Shown: positions 1-5,739, numbered from the stretch's first letter. The stretch: DNA of 9,710 nucleotides from an uncultured Collinsella sp. (GCA_958428675.1 CAUAGV010000054.1:1-9710), one strand, 5' to 3'. Numbers and translations are program-made. The notes: generated from the letters alone by a model not told the origin.

Positions 1-69
1 GGCAAAGCCGAGGACCGGCGAGACACCAAACAGCCCGCCGGCACCGGGACCGCATCGCGGCACCAAAAA

Positions 70-81
70 GCGCCCGTGCGC
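70..81 (-). terminator. Possible short terminator/processing hairpin after the SRP RNA
   Basis: Read on the minus strand, GCGC-ACGG-GCGC is followed directly by five T (positions 65-69), then GGTGCC. The four-pair stem is short and overlaps the 3' end of the SRP RNA stem, so it may mark transcript end or 3' processing rather than a strong terminator. The call rests only on stem plus T run. Confidence 0.35.
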
Positions 82-180
82 TCGATGGATTCGGATGCCC
101 GACAGAGGCTCCTTATGGCTGCTTCCTTCCGGACCTGACCAGATTCGGAACATGTCGTCATCCGAACCCATCGAACGCGC
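78..180 (-). ncRNA. ffs: Signal recognition particle RNA, small bacterial (4.5S-like) type
   Basis: RNA scaffold of the signal recognition particle; it binds Ffh and helps target nascent membrane and secreted proteins to the Sec translocon. The minus strand carries the highly conserved apical segment GGTCAGGTCCGGAAGGAAGC (about 139-120), which forms the symmetric loop and GGAA tetraloop bound by the Ffh M domain. The flanks form a long closing stem: GCGTTCGATGGGTTCGGATG (178-159) pairs with CATCCGAATCCATCGAGCGC (97-78), apart from wobbles and small irregularities. There is no Alu domain, so this is the ~100-nt form. The exact 5' end is uncertain; the promoter predicts a start a few bases upstream of 180. 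In Bacillus subtilis this RNA sits between tadA and dnaX, and here too tadA lies upstream. Confidence 0.95.
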
Positions 181-194
181 TAGGCGCTCGGTAT

Positions 195-223
195 ATCTTA
201 CCTGCTCCCGCCCGATGGGGCAA
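195..223 (-). promoter_or_regulatory. Promoter of the SRP RNA
   Basis: On the minus strand TTGCCC (223-218) is followed after 17 nt by TAAGAT (200-195). This is a good sigma-70-type pair whose predicted start (about 188) falls just before the SRP RNA stem. An alternative -10, TATACC (195-190), would fit a start closer to 183. Confidence 0.6.
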
Positions 224-232
224 GACAGCTAA

Positions 233-312
233 TTTGGGACGGGGCTTTTTTGACTACTTTTTGACTGGGGACATCAGGGTGACGAAAGTAGCCAAGAAAG
301 CCCCGCCCCAAA
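233..312. repeat. Inverted repeat 1 (28-nt arms, 24-nt loop) upstream of the SRP promoter
   Basis: Arm 233-260 (ending GGGGCTTTTTTGACTACTTT) is complementary to arm 285-312 (beginning AAAGTAGCCAAGAAAGCCCC) at 25 of 28 positions. The differences are transitions, so some remain wobble pairs in RNA. It lies just behind the -35 of the SRP RNA promoter. It has no T run placed like a classical terminator on the minus strand. A 60-codon minus-strand open frame (198-380) runs through it but looks like chance translation of the repeat. Confidence 0.75.
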
Positions 313-347
313 AAGACTGATCTGGTGCTGCGCCACGAAAAGGGACT

Positions 348-475
348 ATCTACTACGTTTAGGCCGCAGGGGTCAACCATAGCCGACTTTTTCGAAAACC
401 GGCAAGCTTTCTACCTGCGGTTTTAATTTCGCAAAATTCGGGATGATCGAGGGTACTCGGTTAAACGTAGTAGAT
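348..475. repeat. Inverted repeat 2: paired ATCTACTACGTTTA / TAAACGTAGTAGAT with nested stems
   Basis: The 14-nt motif ATCTACTACGTTTA (348-361) recurs as its exact reverse complement TAAACGTAGTAGAT (462-475). Read outward from each arm, similarity continues: a short variable stretch is followed by TTTCGTG on both sides. Inside are two more pairings: CCGCAGG (364-370) with CCTGCGG (414-420), and a near-palindrome centred on TTTTCGAAAA flanked by GCCG and CGGC (382-403). CCTGCGG is followed on the plus strand by TTTTAATTT, so the nested stem could terminate plus-strand transcription, though no plus-strand gene leads into it. It looks like two divergent copies of one repeat facing each other. 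Confidence 0.65.
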
Positions 476-542
476 GGCCGCATTTCGTGACGGACGGTCC
501 GACCCAAGGCACAAGGCGGCCAGCCTCGGATGACCATTCACG

Positions 543-611
543 AAGTTGCGGTGGAATACGGACTGATTTGGCACCTTAAAGGCAAAAACACTCCGTATTT
601 CACCGCAACTT
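543..611. repeat. Inverted repeat 3: 20-bp hairpin 15 nt after the tadA-glycerate kinase stop
   Basis: Arm AAGTTGCGGTGGAATACGGA (543-562) pairs with TCCGTATTTCACCGCAACTT (592-611) at 19 of 20 positions; the exception is a G-T wobble on the plus-strand transcript. The loop is 29 nt (563-591) and contains a small CCTT/AAGG pairing. On the minus strand the hairpin starts 15 nt after the fusion gene's stop codon but has no T run after it, so it is not a classical intrinsic terminator. It may protect the mRNA 3' end or be a dispersed repeat. Confidence 0.7.
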
Positions 612-626
612 ATAGAGAGATGGGTT

Positions 627-2408
627 TTAGAGGCGGGCGAGGTCGTAGGATCGAGCGGCAGACTCACCGGCGCAGATAAGGTTGGTTATGGCTTCTTGGG
701 GATCGAGCGCCAGCTCAAGGCCCATGGGCTTGCGGCAGATCGTCAAAACCAGGTCGACGCCCTGCCCATACACCGCATCCAGGTTGTCGGCACGACCGCC
801 CACGACGGCAACAACCGGCTTGCCATAGCGCTTGGCACGGCGGGCCACACCCACCGGCGCCTTGCCGGCGGCGGATTGCTCGTCCATATTGCCCTCGCCT
901 GTAATGACCAGGTCGACATCGCGCACGCGCTCGTCAAACCCAATCAAATCGAGCACTGTCTCCACGCCCGAACGCAGTTCGGCGCCGAGCGCCAGCAGTG
1001 CGGCACCCAGGCCGCCCGCGGCACCGGCACCGGGCACACCGAGCACCGAGCCAAATGTCCGTGCACCCTCGGGCACGCGCAATAGCCCCTGCTCACGCGC
1101 CTCGACAATCGCCGCATCGAGCAGGCGGCCGTAGCCGACCATCCAGCTGTCGCACTTGTAGAGCGCCTCGGCGTCATCCGTCGGCAGGCCCTTCTGCCCG
1201 CCAAACACCGCCAATGCGCCGCGATGCCCTACGAGCGGATTCTCGACATCGGAAAGCACCACGACACGCGCGCCACTCAGTGCCCGAAGCGCCGGTGCCA
1301 AATCGATACTCGCCACGTGTTCAAGACCCGCAAGACCAGGGGCGATATCGCAGCCCTGATCATCGACCACACGCGCGCCCAGCGCCTGCAGCATACCGGC
1401 GCCGCCGTCGTTGGTGGCGCTGCCGCCCAACCCGATATAGATCGTCTTTACCCCGGCACGAACCGCACGGTGTATAAGCTCGCCCACGCCATAGGTCGAA
1501 GCCGCAAGCGCCGCCGATTCCGTGCAGGGTGAATACCCAATACCCGCCGCCTCGGCTATCTCAATAACAGCCGACTCGTGCTCGTCGTCCACCAGCATCC
1601 GGGCAGACACGCGATCGCCCAGGGGGCCTGCAACCTCACAGGTCGAGAGCACGCCGGCGCGCACAGCGATGGCGTCGAGCGTTCCCTCGCCACCATCTGC
1701 CAGCGGCAAAGCGTTCAGCTCGGCATCGGGCCACACGCGGCGCACGCCTTCGGCAACGGCCTCCTCCGCCTGTGCGCTCGAAACGCTGCCCTTAAAGGAA
1801 TCAATCGCCAGCAGCACACGGCGGGGCCGGCGGCACGCGGGGCCATAATTGAGCGTCTCGTTGGCAAGATCTCCAACACCCGCAAGCGCCTCGGCGTGGG
1901 CCGCATGCGCCTCAAGGTTCAAACCGCAACTGCAACCGACGCCGTCGACACCGCGCAGGCCAACAAAATAGGTGCTCAGCACCTCGCGACACTCGCCTGC
2001 CAGCACGCCGGCGGTCACATTAAACCGATGGTTCAGGCGCGAATCGACATTGAGGTCGTATAGCGAGCCCAGCGCACCCGCCTTGGCGTCGCTCGCGCCA
2101 TACACGCAGCGCCCCACGCGCGCGTTAACCATAAGCCCCGCACACATGCAGCAGGGTTCGAGCGTCACGTAGACCGTACAGTCGGAAAGGCGCCAGCGGC
2201 CAAGCGCCTGGGCAGCGGCGCACAGGGCCGCGAACTCTGCATGCGCCGAAGGGTCCTGGTCGAGCTCGCGCCGATTGTGCGCCCTCGCGACGATCTCGCC
2301 GTCGCGCACCACCACAGCGCCAATGGGCACCTCGCCCACCGCCGCGGCGGCTCGCGCCTCCGCCAACGCCTCGCGCATGAACTTCTCGTCGATTTCGGTG
2401 ATCGTCAT
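627..2408 (-). CDS. tadA: TadA tRNA adenosine deaminase fused to glycerate 2-kinase
   Basis: A single 593-residue frame carrying two enzymes. Residues 1-150 are TadA, which deaminates the wobble adenosine of tRNA-Arg(ACG) to inosine: H56-A-E58 gives the zinc ligand and proton shuttle, and P85-C-C-M-C89 supplies the two zinc cysteines. Residues about 196-593 are a near full-length glycerate kinase of the GlxK/GarK family (PF02595 type), which phosphorylates D-glycerate to 2-phosphoglycerate. Its family motifs are DSFKGS (203), ADGGEGT (237), GLGGSATNDGGAGM (326), FGGQKG (402) and ITGEGNMDEQSAAGK (502). About 45 residues of Cys/Ala/Gly-rich linker join them, with no internal Shine-Dalgarno before the kinase. 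The start at 2408 is chosen because GGGAAGG lies 6 nt upstream; an upstream ATG at 2459 abuts the tRNA gene and lacks a site. Both halves look catalytically complete. The role of glycerate phosphorylation here is unknown. Confidence 0.93.
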   Translation of the reverse strand: MTITEIDEKFMREALAEARAAAAVGEVPIGAVVVRDGEIVARAHNRRELDQDPSAHAEFAALCAAAQALGRWRLSDCTVYVTLEPCCMCAGLMVNARVGRCVYGASDAKAGALGSLYDLNVDSRLNHRFNVTAGVLAGECREVLSTYFVGLRGVDGVGCSCGLNLEAHAAHAEALAGVGDLANETLNYGPACRRPRRVLLAIDSFKGSVSSAQAEEAVAEGVRRVWPDAELNALPLADGGEGTLDAIAVRAGVLSTCEVAGPLGDRVSARMLVDDEHESAVIEIAEAAGIGYSPCTESAALAASTYGVGELIHRAVRAGVKTIYIGLGGSATNDGGAGMLQALGARVVDDQGCDIAPGLAGLEHVASIDLAPALRALSGARVVVLSDVENPLVGHRGALAVFGGQKGLPTDDAEALYKCDSWMVGYGRLLDAAIVEAREQGLLRVPEGARTFGSVLGVPGAGAAGGLGAALLALGAELRSGVETVLDLIGFDERVRDVDLVITGEGNMDEQSAAGKAPVGVARRAKRYGKPVVAVVGGRADNLDAVYGQGVDLVLTICRKPMGLELALDPQEAITNLICAGESAARSYDLARL

Positions 2409-2440
2409 CGTTCGCCTTCCCTGTTGCAAATTCAAAACGA

Positions 2441-2449
2441 TGCTATCAT
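2441..2449 (+). promoter_or_regulatory. Extended -10 promoter element for tRNA-Ser
   Basis: TGCTATCAT fits the extended -10 pattern TGnTATAAT, with TATCAT at 2444-2449. A start near 2456 would be four bases before the tRNA. A -35-like TTGCAA (2424-2429) is only 14 nt upstream of the hexamer, which is short, so the TGn element is the better evidence. The same 51-base gap must also hold the translation signals of the divergent tadA fusion. Confidence 0.5.
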
Positions 2450-2459
2450 TACGACTCAC

Positions 2460-2549
2460 GGAGAGATGGCAGAGCGGTTGAATGCGGCGGTCTTGAAAAC
2501 CGTTGAGCGCGAGAGCGTTCCGGGGGTTCGAATCCCCCTCTCTCCGCCA
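2460..2549 (+). tRNA. tRNA-Ser (anticodon UGA)
   Basis: Complete 90-nt class II tRNA. Acceptor arms GGAGAGA (2460-2466) and TCTCTCC (2539-2545) pair perfectly. The anticodon stem 2487-2491/2499-2503 encloses loop CTTGAAA, with anticodon TGA at 2494-2496. A long variable arm (2504-2520) is typical of serine tRNAs. The T arm has five G-C pairs around TTCGAAT. Discriminator G2546 and an encoded CCA (2547-2549) complete it. The UGA anticodon reads UCA and related codons. It has no adenosine at the wobble position and so is not a TadA substrate. It is divergent from the tadA fusion and convergent with tetR, whose stop codon is only three bases away. Confidence 0.97.
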
Positions 2550-2552
2550 CTT

Positions 2553-3149
2553 CTAGTGATGTACCGGCGTCATGGTCCGCTCAAACAGCGCATCGACCAC
2601 GTCGGCCATCTCGGGTCGACGCTCAAGATCGTGGCCCGATTCCCACCATATCGTAAAAAGTCGAATAATACCGCCGGCGACAAACTCGGACGTCGTCTCG
2701 AGTGACACGGGGGCCAGGGCATCCTCGGCAAGCACGTTCATCACACGCTCGCGGATGGAGCGGGCAATACGGTCGCAAATAACGTTGGTCAACATGCCCG
2801 ACATGCTGCTTGCCAAAATGTTATCCATGAGTTGCTCGTGCGCCAGAATCAAATCCATGGCATCGTCCAAAATCGCGTGTCGAAGCGCGCGCACGTCCTC
2901 GGCAGACACCGCGCCGGCCTCATCGGGCTGTTTTTGCGGCAAGCCCGACATGAGCTCATCGATATAAAAGGCAAAGTAATCGTTCTTGTCGCGAAAGTGC
3001 TTGTAGAACGTCGTGCGGCGAATCATGGCGCGGTCGCACAGCATGGCAACCGTCAGGTCCTCAAAACGATGCTCCTCGAGAAGCTCGGTAAAGGCATCGA
3101 ACAGGGCACGGTAGGTTTTCTTAATGCGAAGGTCCACTGGTATCGCCAT
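2553..3149 (-). CDS. TetR/AcrR-family transcriptional regulator
   Basis: 198-residue DNA-binding repressor-type protein. The N-terminal third is a classic TetR helix-turn-helix: residues 8-30 form helix 1 (RIKKTYRALFDAFTELL), and the recognition region about 32-52 reads LTVAMLCDRAMIRRTTFYKHF, ending in the TxxYxHF signature. This is followed by RDKNDYFAFYI. The C-terminal ligand/dimer domain (about 70-198) is family-variable and does not reveal the ligand. The ATG at 3149 is the most sensible start, but GAGG lies directly against it with no spacing; a GTG at 3137 would have GAGG 12 nt upstream, so the start is uncertain. A longer frame to 3410 runs into lemA on the other strand and is not credible. 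It is divergent from lemA across 199 bp, so autoregulation or control of lemA is possible but unproven. It has no obvious terminator, and its transcript would run antisense through the tRNA toward tadA. Confidence 0.9.
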   Translation of the reverse strand: MAIPVDLRIKKTYRALFDAFTELLEEHRFEDLTVAMLCDRAMIRRTTFYKHFRDKNDYFAFYIDELMSGLPQKQPDEAGAVSAEDVRALRHAILDDAMDLILAHEQLMDNILASSMSGMLTNVICDRIARSIRERVMNVLAEDALAPVSLETTSEFVAGGIIRLFTIWWESGHDLERRPEMADVVDALFERTMTPVHH

Positions 3150-3257
3150 CCTCAGGGCAAAGACAACACTCGTCAATCTGTCGCATATCTTACACCTGTA
3201 CCTCGCGCGCTTTGCCCCGGTGCCAACCCCACCGAAAACATAACGCTTACCGGAAAG

Positions 3258-3300
3258 TTCGGCACGGCAAAACGTTGCGGGTATACTAGTAGCGTTATAC
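3258..3300 (+). promoter_or_regulatory. Candidate lemA promoter with small inverted repeat
   Basis: TATACT (3282-3287) is a good -10 hexamer; a weak TTCGGC (3258-3263) lies 18 nt upstream. GTATA (3281-3285) and TATAC (3296-3300) form an inverted repeat over the -10 and start region, a plausible operator for the divergent TetR regulator. For tetR itself the best -10 seen on the minus strand is TAAGAT (3192-3187), without a convincing -35. Confidence 0.4.
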
Positions 3301-3348
3301 CAACGGCAGCTGGCGCATGCCGCCGCGGCCATTCGAAACGGAGACATC

Positions 3349-3900
3349 ATGATTACCGTCATCATCGGCATCGTTGTTGTCATTGTGATTGTCTGCGCCA
3401 TCGCCGGCATCTACAACAACATGGTCACCAAGCGTAACCGCATCGATAACGCCTGGCAGAACATCGATACGCAGCTGCAGCGTCGCAACGACCTGATCCC
3501 CAACCTGGTCGAGACCGTCAAGGGCTACGCCAAGCACGAGCAGGAGACGCTCTCCGCCGTGATCAGCGCGCGTAACACCGCCGTCAAGGCCACCACGCCC
3601 GAGGCCAAGATGGAAGCCGACAACGTGCTGACCGGTGCGCTGCGCCAGCTCTTCGCCGTAGCCGAGGCCTATCCCGATCTTAAGGCAAACACCAACTTTA
3701 CGCAGCTGCAGGCATCGCTCGAGGATACCGAGAACAAGATTAGCTATGCACGCCAGAGCTACAACGATTGCGTGCTCAGCTACAACAACGCCATTCAGAC
3801 GTTCCCGGCTGTCATCTTTGCTGGCATCTTCCAGTTTAAGGAGCGCCAGGGCTTCGAGGCCGCCGAAGCAGCCCGCCAGGCCCCGACCGTCAAGTTCTAG
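3349..3900 (+). CDS. lemA: LemA family membrane-anchored protein
   Basis: 183-residue LemA-family protein of uncertain biochemical function. A hydrophobic N-terminal segment (residues 2-22, Ile/Val-rich) anchors it in the membrane with the rest outside or cytoplasmic depending on topology. It is followed by the family signature: YNNMVTKRNRIDNAWQNID (23-41), the RRNDLIPNLVETVKGYAKHE stretch (45-64), NFTQLQASLEDTENKISYAR (117-136) and YNNAIQTFPAVIFA (145-158). These build the family's long antiparallel helical bundle. Length matches the family. The start has GGAGA about 5 nt upstream. In many genomes lemA is paired with a TPM-domain or htpX gene; here it stands alone, followed by a strong terminator. 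The neighbour across the promoter region is a TetR regulator. Confidence 0.95.
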   Translation: MITVIIGIVVVIVIVCAIAGIYNNMVTKRNRIDNAWQNIDTQLQRRNDLIPNLVETVKGYAKHEQETLSAVISARNTAVKATTPEAKMEADNVLTGALRQLFAVAEAYPDLKANTNFTQLQASLEDTENKISYARQSYNDCVLSYNNAIQTFPAVIFAGIFQFKERQGFEAAEAARQAPTVKF

Positions 3901-3936
3901 TAGTTTGGCAGCGCATCCTAAATCGGCTATATGCAT

Positions 3937-3982
3937 AAACCGCCCCGTCGAATGCATACTTCGACGGGGCGGTTTCCTTTTT
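3937..3982 (+). terminator. Strong intrinsic terminator of lemA
   Basis: A perfect 15-bp stem AAACCGCCCCGTCGA (3937-3951) / TCGACGGGGCGGTTT (3961-3975) with a 9-nt loop is followed by CC and a run of five T (3978-3982). It lies 37 nt after the lemA stop. Confidence 0.92.
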
Positions 3983-4000
3983 CGCGAAGGTCCCCCTCTA

Positions 4001-4213
4001 GGCGCCGTGCATTTTTAGGAGTATTCAACATAACCAAGGGCTTCGGGCGCTACGATAAATGCCAAAGACCGCGAATATCCCTGCAAATCAAACGCTGTCA
4101 GCCCATAACCCCGCCTATTATTCGCGGAAAGCATCGACGAGCACGGATTTTTGCCCGAACGTCGGTATGCAGGGGCCTTCGATTGCAGAATATTCGCAAA
4201 AATGCACGTCGCC
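4001..4213. repeat. Roughly 213-bp element with 26-bp imperfect terminal inverted repeats (MITE-like)
   Basis: The left end (4001-4026, beginning GGCGCCGTGCATTTTT) and the reverse complement of the right end (4188-4213, beginning GGCGACGTGCATTTTT) agree at 22 of 26 positions. A second nested inverted pairing links GCGAATATCCCTGCAAATC (4071-4089) to the strand opposite 4178-4197 (GCGAATATTCTGCAA-TC). No transposase frame is present; the 69-codon minus-strand open frame (4015-4224) spans the element end to end and probably reflects its composition. No clear target-site duplication is visible at the borders. It is best described as a non-autonomous MITE-like or interspersed structured repeat. 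Confidence 0.6.
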
Positions 4214-4234
4214 ACCACCCCCACATGGCGCGAA

Positions 4235-4266
4235 CCAAAACAAAAGCGCGGCCTAAAAGGCCGCGC
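4235..4266 (-). terminator. Intrinsic terminator, minus strand, downstream of ilvE
   Basis: On the minus strand GCGCGGCC-TTTTA-GGCCGCGC (4266-4246) is followed by TTTTGTTTTGG. The perfect 8-bp GC stem and T-rich tail make a good terminator. It is 196 nt past the ilvE stop and would end transcripts that pass the large hairpin at 4321-4445. Confidence 0.75.
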
Positions 4267-4320
4267 GCCATCTTTAATTCAGATCTATATTGCCCGTAAC
4301 GGCAGCGCCGAGGTAACGCA

Positions 4321-4445
4321 GGCCCGAGGGCAACCTACCTTTCCGGCGCACTCCGCAGGACGAAAGAACCCCCGCCGCACGAAGTGCGCAGCGGAGGTTC
4401 TTTCATGTCCGAGGACGCGCCGGAAAGGTAGGTTGCCCTCGGGCC
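4321..4445. repeat. 125-nt giant hairpin: perfect 29-bp outer arms around a terminator-like inner stem
   Basis: The outer arm 4321-4349 (beginning GGCCCGAGGGCAACCTACCT) is the exact reverse complement of 4417-4445. Inside, GAAAGAACC (4362-4370) pairs with GGTTCTTTC (4396-4404), CCGC with GCGG, and CGCAC (4376-4380) with GTGCG (4384-4388) around a GAA loop, so nearly the whole 125 nt folds into one stem. On the minus strand it begins 16 nt after the ilvE stop codon, and the inner stem ends in TTCTTTC, a weak U tract. It may stabilise or terminate the ilvE mRNA, or be a mobile repeat. Confidence 0.85.
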
Positions 4446-4461
4446 GGACATACAAGGCAGC

Positions 4462-5514
4462 TTACGCGACGGTGTAAACCCAGTTGTGCTTATCCTCGAC
4501 AGCACCGGACTGGATACCAGTCAGGGTCTCGCGGAGCTTCTTCATCACAGGGCCGATCTCGGTGTAGCCAGCCGGGAAGGTCACGGTCTCGTCGGCACCG
4601 TAAACCTTGTTGTCGATCTCGCCAACCGGGGAGATGACAGCAGCGGTGCCGCACAGGCCGCACTCGACAAAGGTACCGGCCTTGACCTCGGCCCACTCAA
4701 CGGGACGCTCGTCGACGGTGATGCCCAGGTCCTTGGCGACCTGAACGAGCGAACGACGGGTGATGGAGGGCAGGATGGAGTCGGTGTGCGACTGGGGAAC
4801 GACGAGGGTGCCGTCCTCCTTCACGAACAGGACGTTGGCGCCACCGGTCTCCTCGACATAGGTGCGGGACTCGGAGTCGAGATACAGGTTCTCGGCATAG
4901 CCCTCGCGATGGGCCTCCATCGTGGGCTTGAGGGACATGGCGTAGTTGAGGCCGGCCTTGATATTGCCGGTGCCGTGCGGTGCCGCACGGTCATACTCAG
5001 AAACGCGCAGCTTGACGGGCTTGAGGCCACCCTTAAAGTACGGACCGACCGGGGTCACGAGAATACGGAACGTGTACTCAGGAGCGGGAGCCACGCCGAT
5101 CACGTCACCGGAACCGATCATAAACGGACGCACGTACAGGGTTGCACCGGAGCCGAAAGGCGGAACCCAGGCGGCGTTGGCAGAAACGACCTGCTTGACG
5201 GCCTCAACGAACTTGTCCTTGGGGAACGGGGGCATCTCGAGGCGCTGCGCAGAGTTGTACATACGCTCGGCGTTCATGTCGGGACGGAAGCAGACGATGC
5301 TGCCGTCCTCGGCGGTGTAGGCCTTCAGGCCCTCAAAGACCTCCTGGCAGTAATGGAAGATGCCACCGCACTCGGAGACATGCAGGGTGTGGTCGGTAGT
5401 CAGGCCGCCCTCGTCCCACTCGCCATCCTTCCAATGAGCCTCGTAGCTGTAATCGGTCTTCATGTAGCCAAAGCCGAGGCTACCCCAATCGATATCCTTC
5501 TTCTCGACAGTCAT
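4462..5514 (-). CDS. ilvE: Branched-chain amino acid aminotransferase
   Basis: 350-residue class IV (D-amino-acid-transaminase fold) PLP enzyme. It transfers the amino group between glutamate and the keto acids of Val, Leu and Ile, the last step of their synthesis and first of their breakdown, in the cytoplasm. It is of the larger BCAT type: QEVFEGLKAY (57-66), FRPDMNAERM (76-85), TLYVRPFMIG (125-134), the Schiff-base lysine K186 in GTGNIKAGLNYA, YVEETGGANVLFV (219-231) and the phosphate-binding GTAAVISPVGEI (289-300). Length is normal. The start at 5514 is supported by AGGAG six nt upstream; the frame stays open for another 50 Arg-rich codons to an ATG at 5664, but these do not resemble BCAT. 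It is monocistronic in this window, with its own promoter region upstream and the 125-nt hairpin downstream. No other ilv or leu gene is next to it. Confidence 0.97.
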   Translation of the reverse strand: MTVEKKDIDWGSLGFGYMKTDYSYEAHWKDGEWDEGGLTTDHTLHVSECGGIFHYCQEVFEGLKAYTAEDGSIVCFRPDMNAERMYNSAQRLEMPPFPKDKFVEAVKQVVSANAAWVPPFGSGATLYVRPFMIGSGDVIGVAPAPEYTFRILVTPVGPYFKGGLKPVKLRVSEYDRAAPHGTGNIKAGLNYAMSLKPTMEAHREGYAENLYLDSESRTYVEETGGANVLFVKEDGTLVVPQSHTDSILPSITRRSLVQVAKDLGITVDERPVEWAEVKAGTFVECGLCGTAAVISPVGEIDNKVYGADETVTFPAGYTEIGPVMKKLRETLTGIQSGAVEDKHNWVYTVA

Positions 5515-5739
5515 ATGTCGCTCCTTACATACACAGTTGCATACTCGCGAACCCGCACGCAAGGACCGAGGCCGACCGCGTCGCAACGTCGCACGCCCGG
5601 AGCGTAGAGCCGGACGGGACACGCGAACGGCATCAAAGCCGATGGCACGTCGATTCGCATGCACGAGATTGTACTCCCCGTACGCGTCTGATAAAACGCT
5701 TTTCTTTAACTAAGTAAAGTATTTTCATTTGACCGAAGC
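5515..5739 (-). promoter_or_regulatory. ilvE promoter region and long 5' leader
   Basis: The minus strand shows TACAAT (5673-5668) as the best -10, with only weak -35 candidates (TTATCA or TTTTAT, 15-17 nt upstream). A start near 5661 would give a leader of about 145 nt. I see no T-box, no run of branched-chain codons and no clear terminator/antiterminator pair. An imperfect 16-nt palindrome (5704-5719, CTTTA...TAAAG, 12 of 16 positions symmetric) lies in an AT-rich patch upstream of the promoter and could be a regulator site. Confidence 0.4.

Noticed and set aside
1..60. Possible start of a minus-strand gene (dnaX expected from synteny) reading off the left edge
   Set aside because: Two short frames are open to the edge, but neither has a ribosome site or recognisable residues; there is too little sequence to call a gene.
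198..380. 60-codon minus-strand open frame upstream of the SRP RNA
   Set aside because: It runs through inverted repeats 1 and 2 and has no ribosome-binding site; its sequence is explained by the repeats, and it overlaps the SRP promoter.
181..626. CRISPR array
   Set aside because: The repeats are inverted pairs of different sequence, not evenly spaced direct repeats, and there are no cas genes nearby.
461..667. 68-codon minus-strand open frame
   Set aside because: It overlaps the end of the tadA fusion gene in another frame and contains hairpin 3 and the TAAACGTAGTAGAT motif, so it is repeat-derived.
4015..4224. 69-codon minus-strand open frame in the lemA-ilvE gap
   Set aside because: It spans the inverted-repeat element almost exactly, lacks a ribosome site and resembles no family I know; better treated as part of the repeat.
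4486..5607. 373-codon plus-strand open frame opposite ilvE
   Set aside because: It is the antisense shadow of ilvE, produced by GC-rich codon bias; ilvE has every family motif.
5515..5667. T-box or leader-peptide attenuator ahead of ilvE
   Set aside because: No T-box consensus, no run of Leu/Ile/Val codons and no alternative terminator hairpins could be found in the leader.
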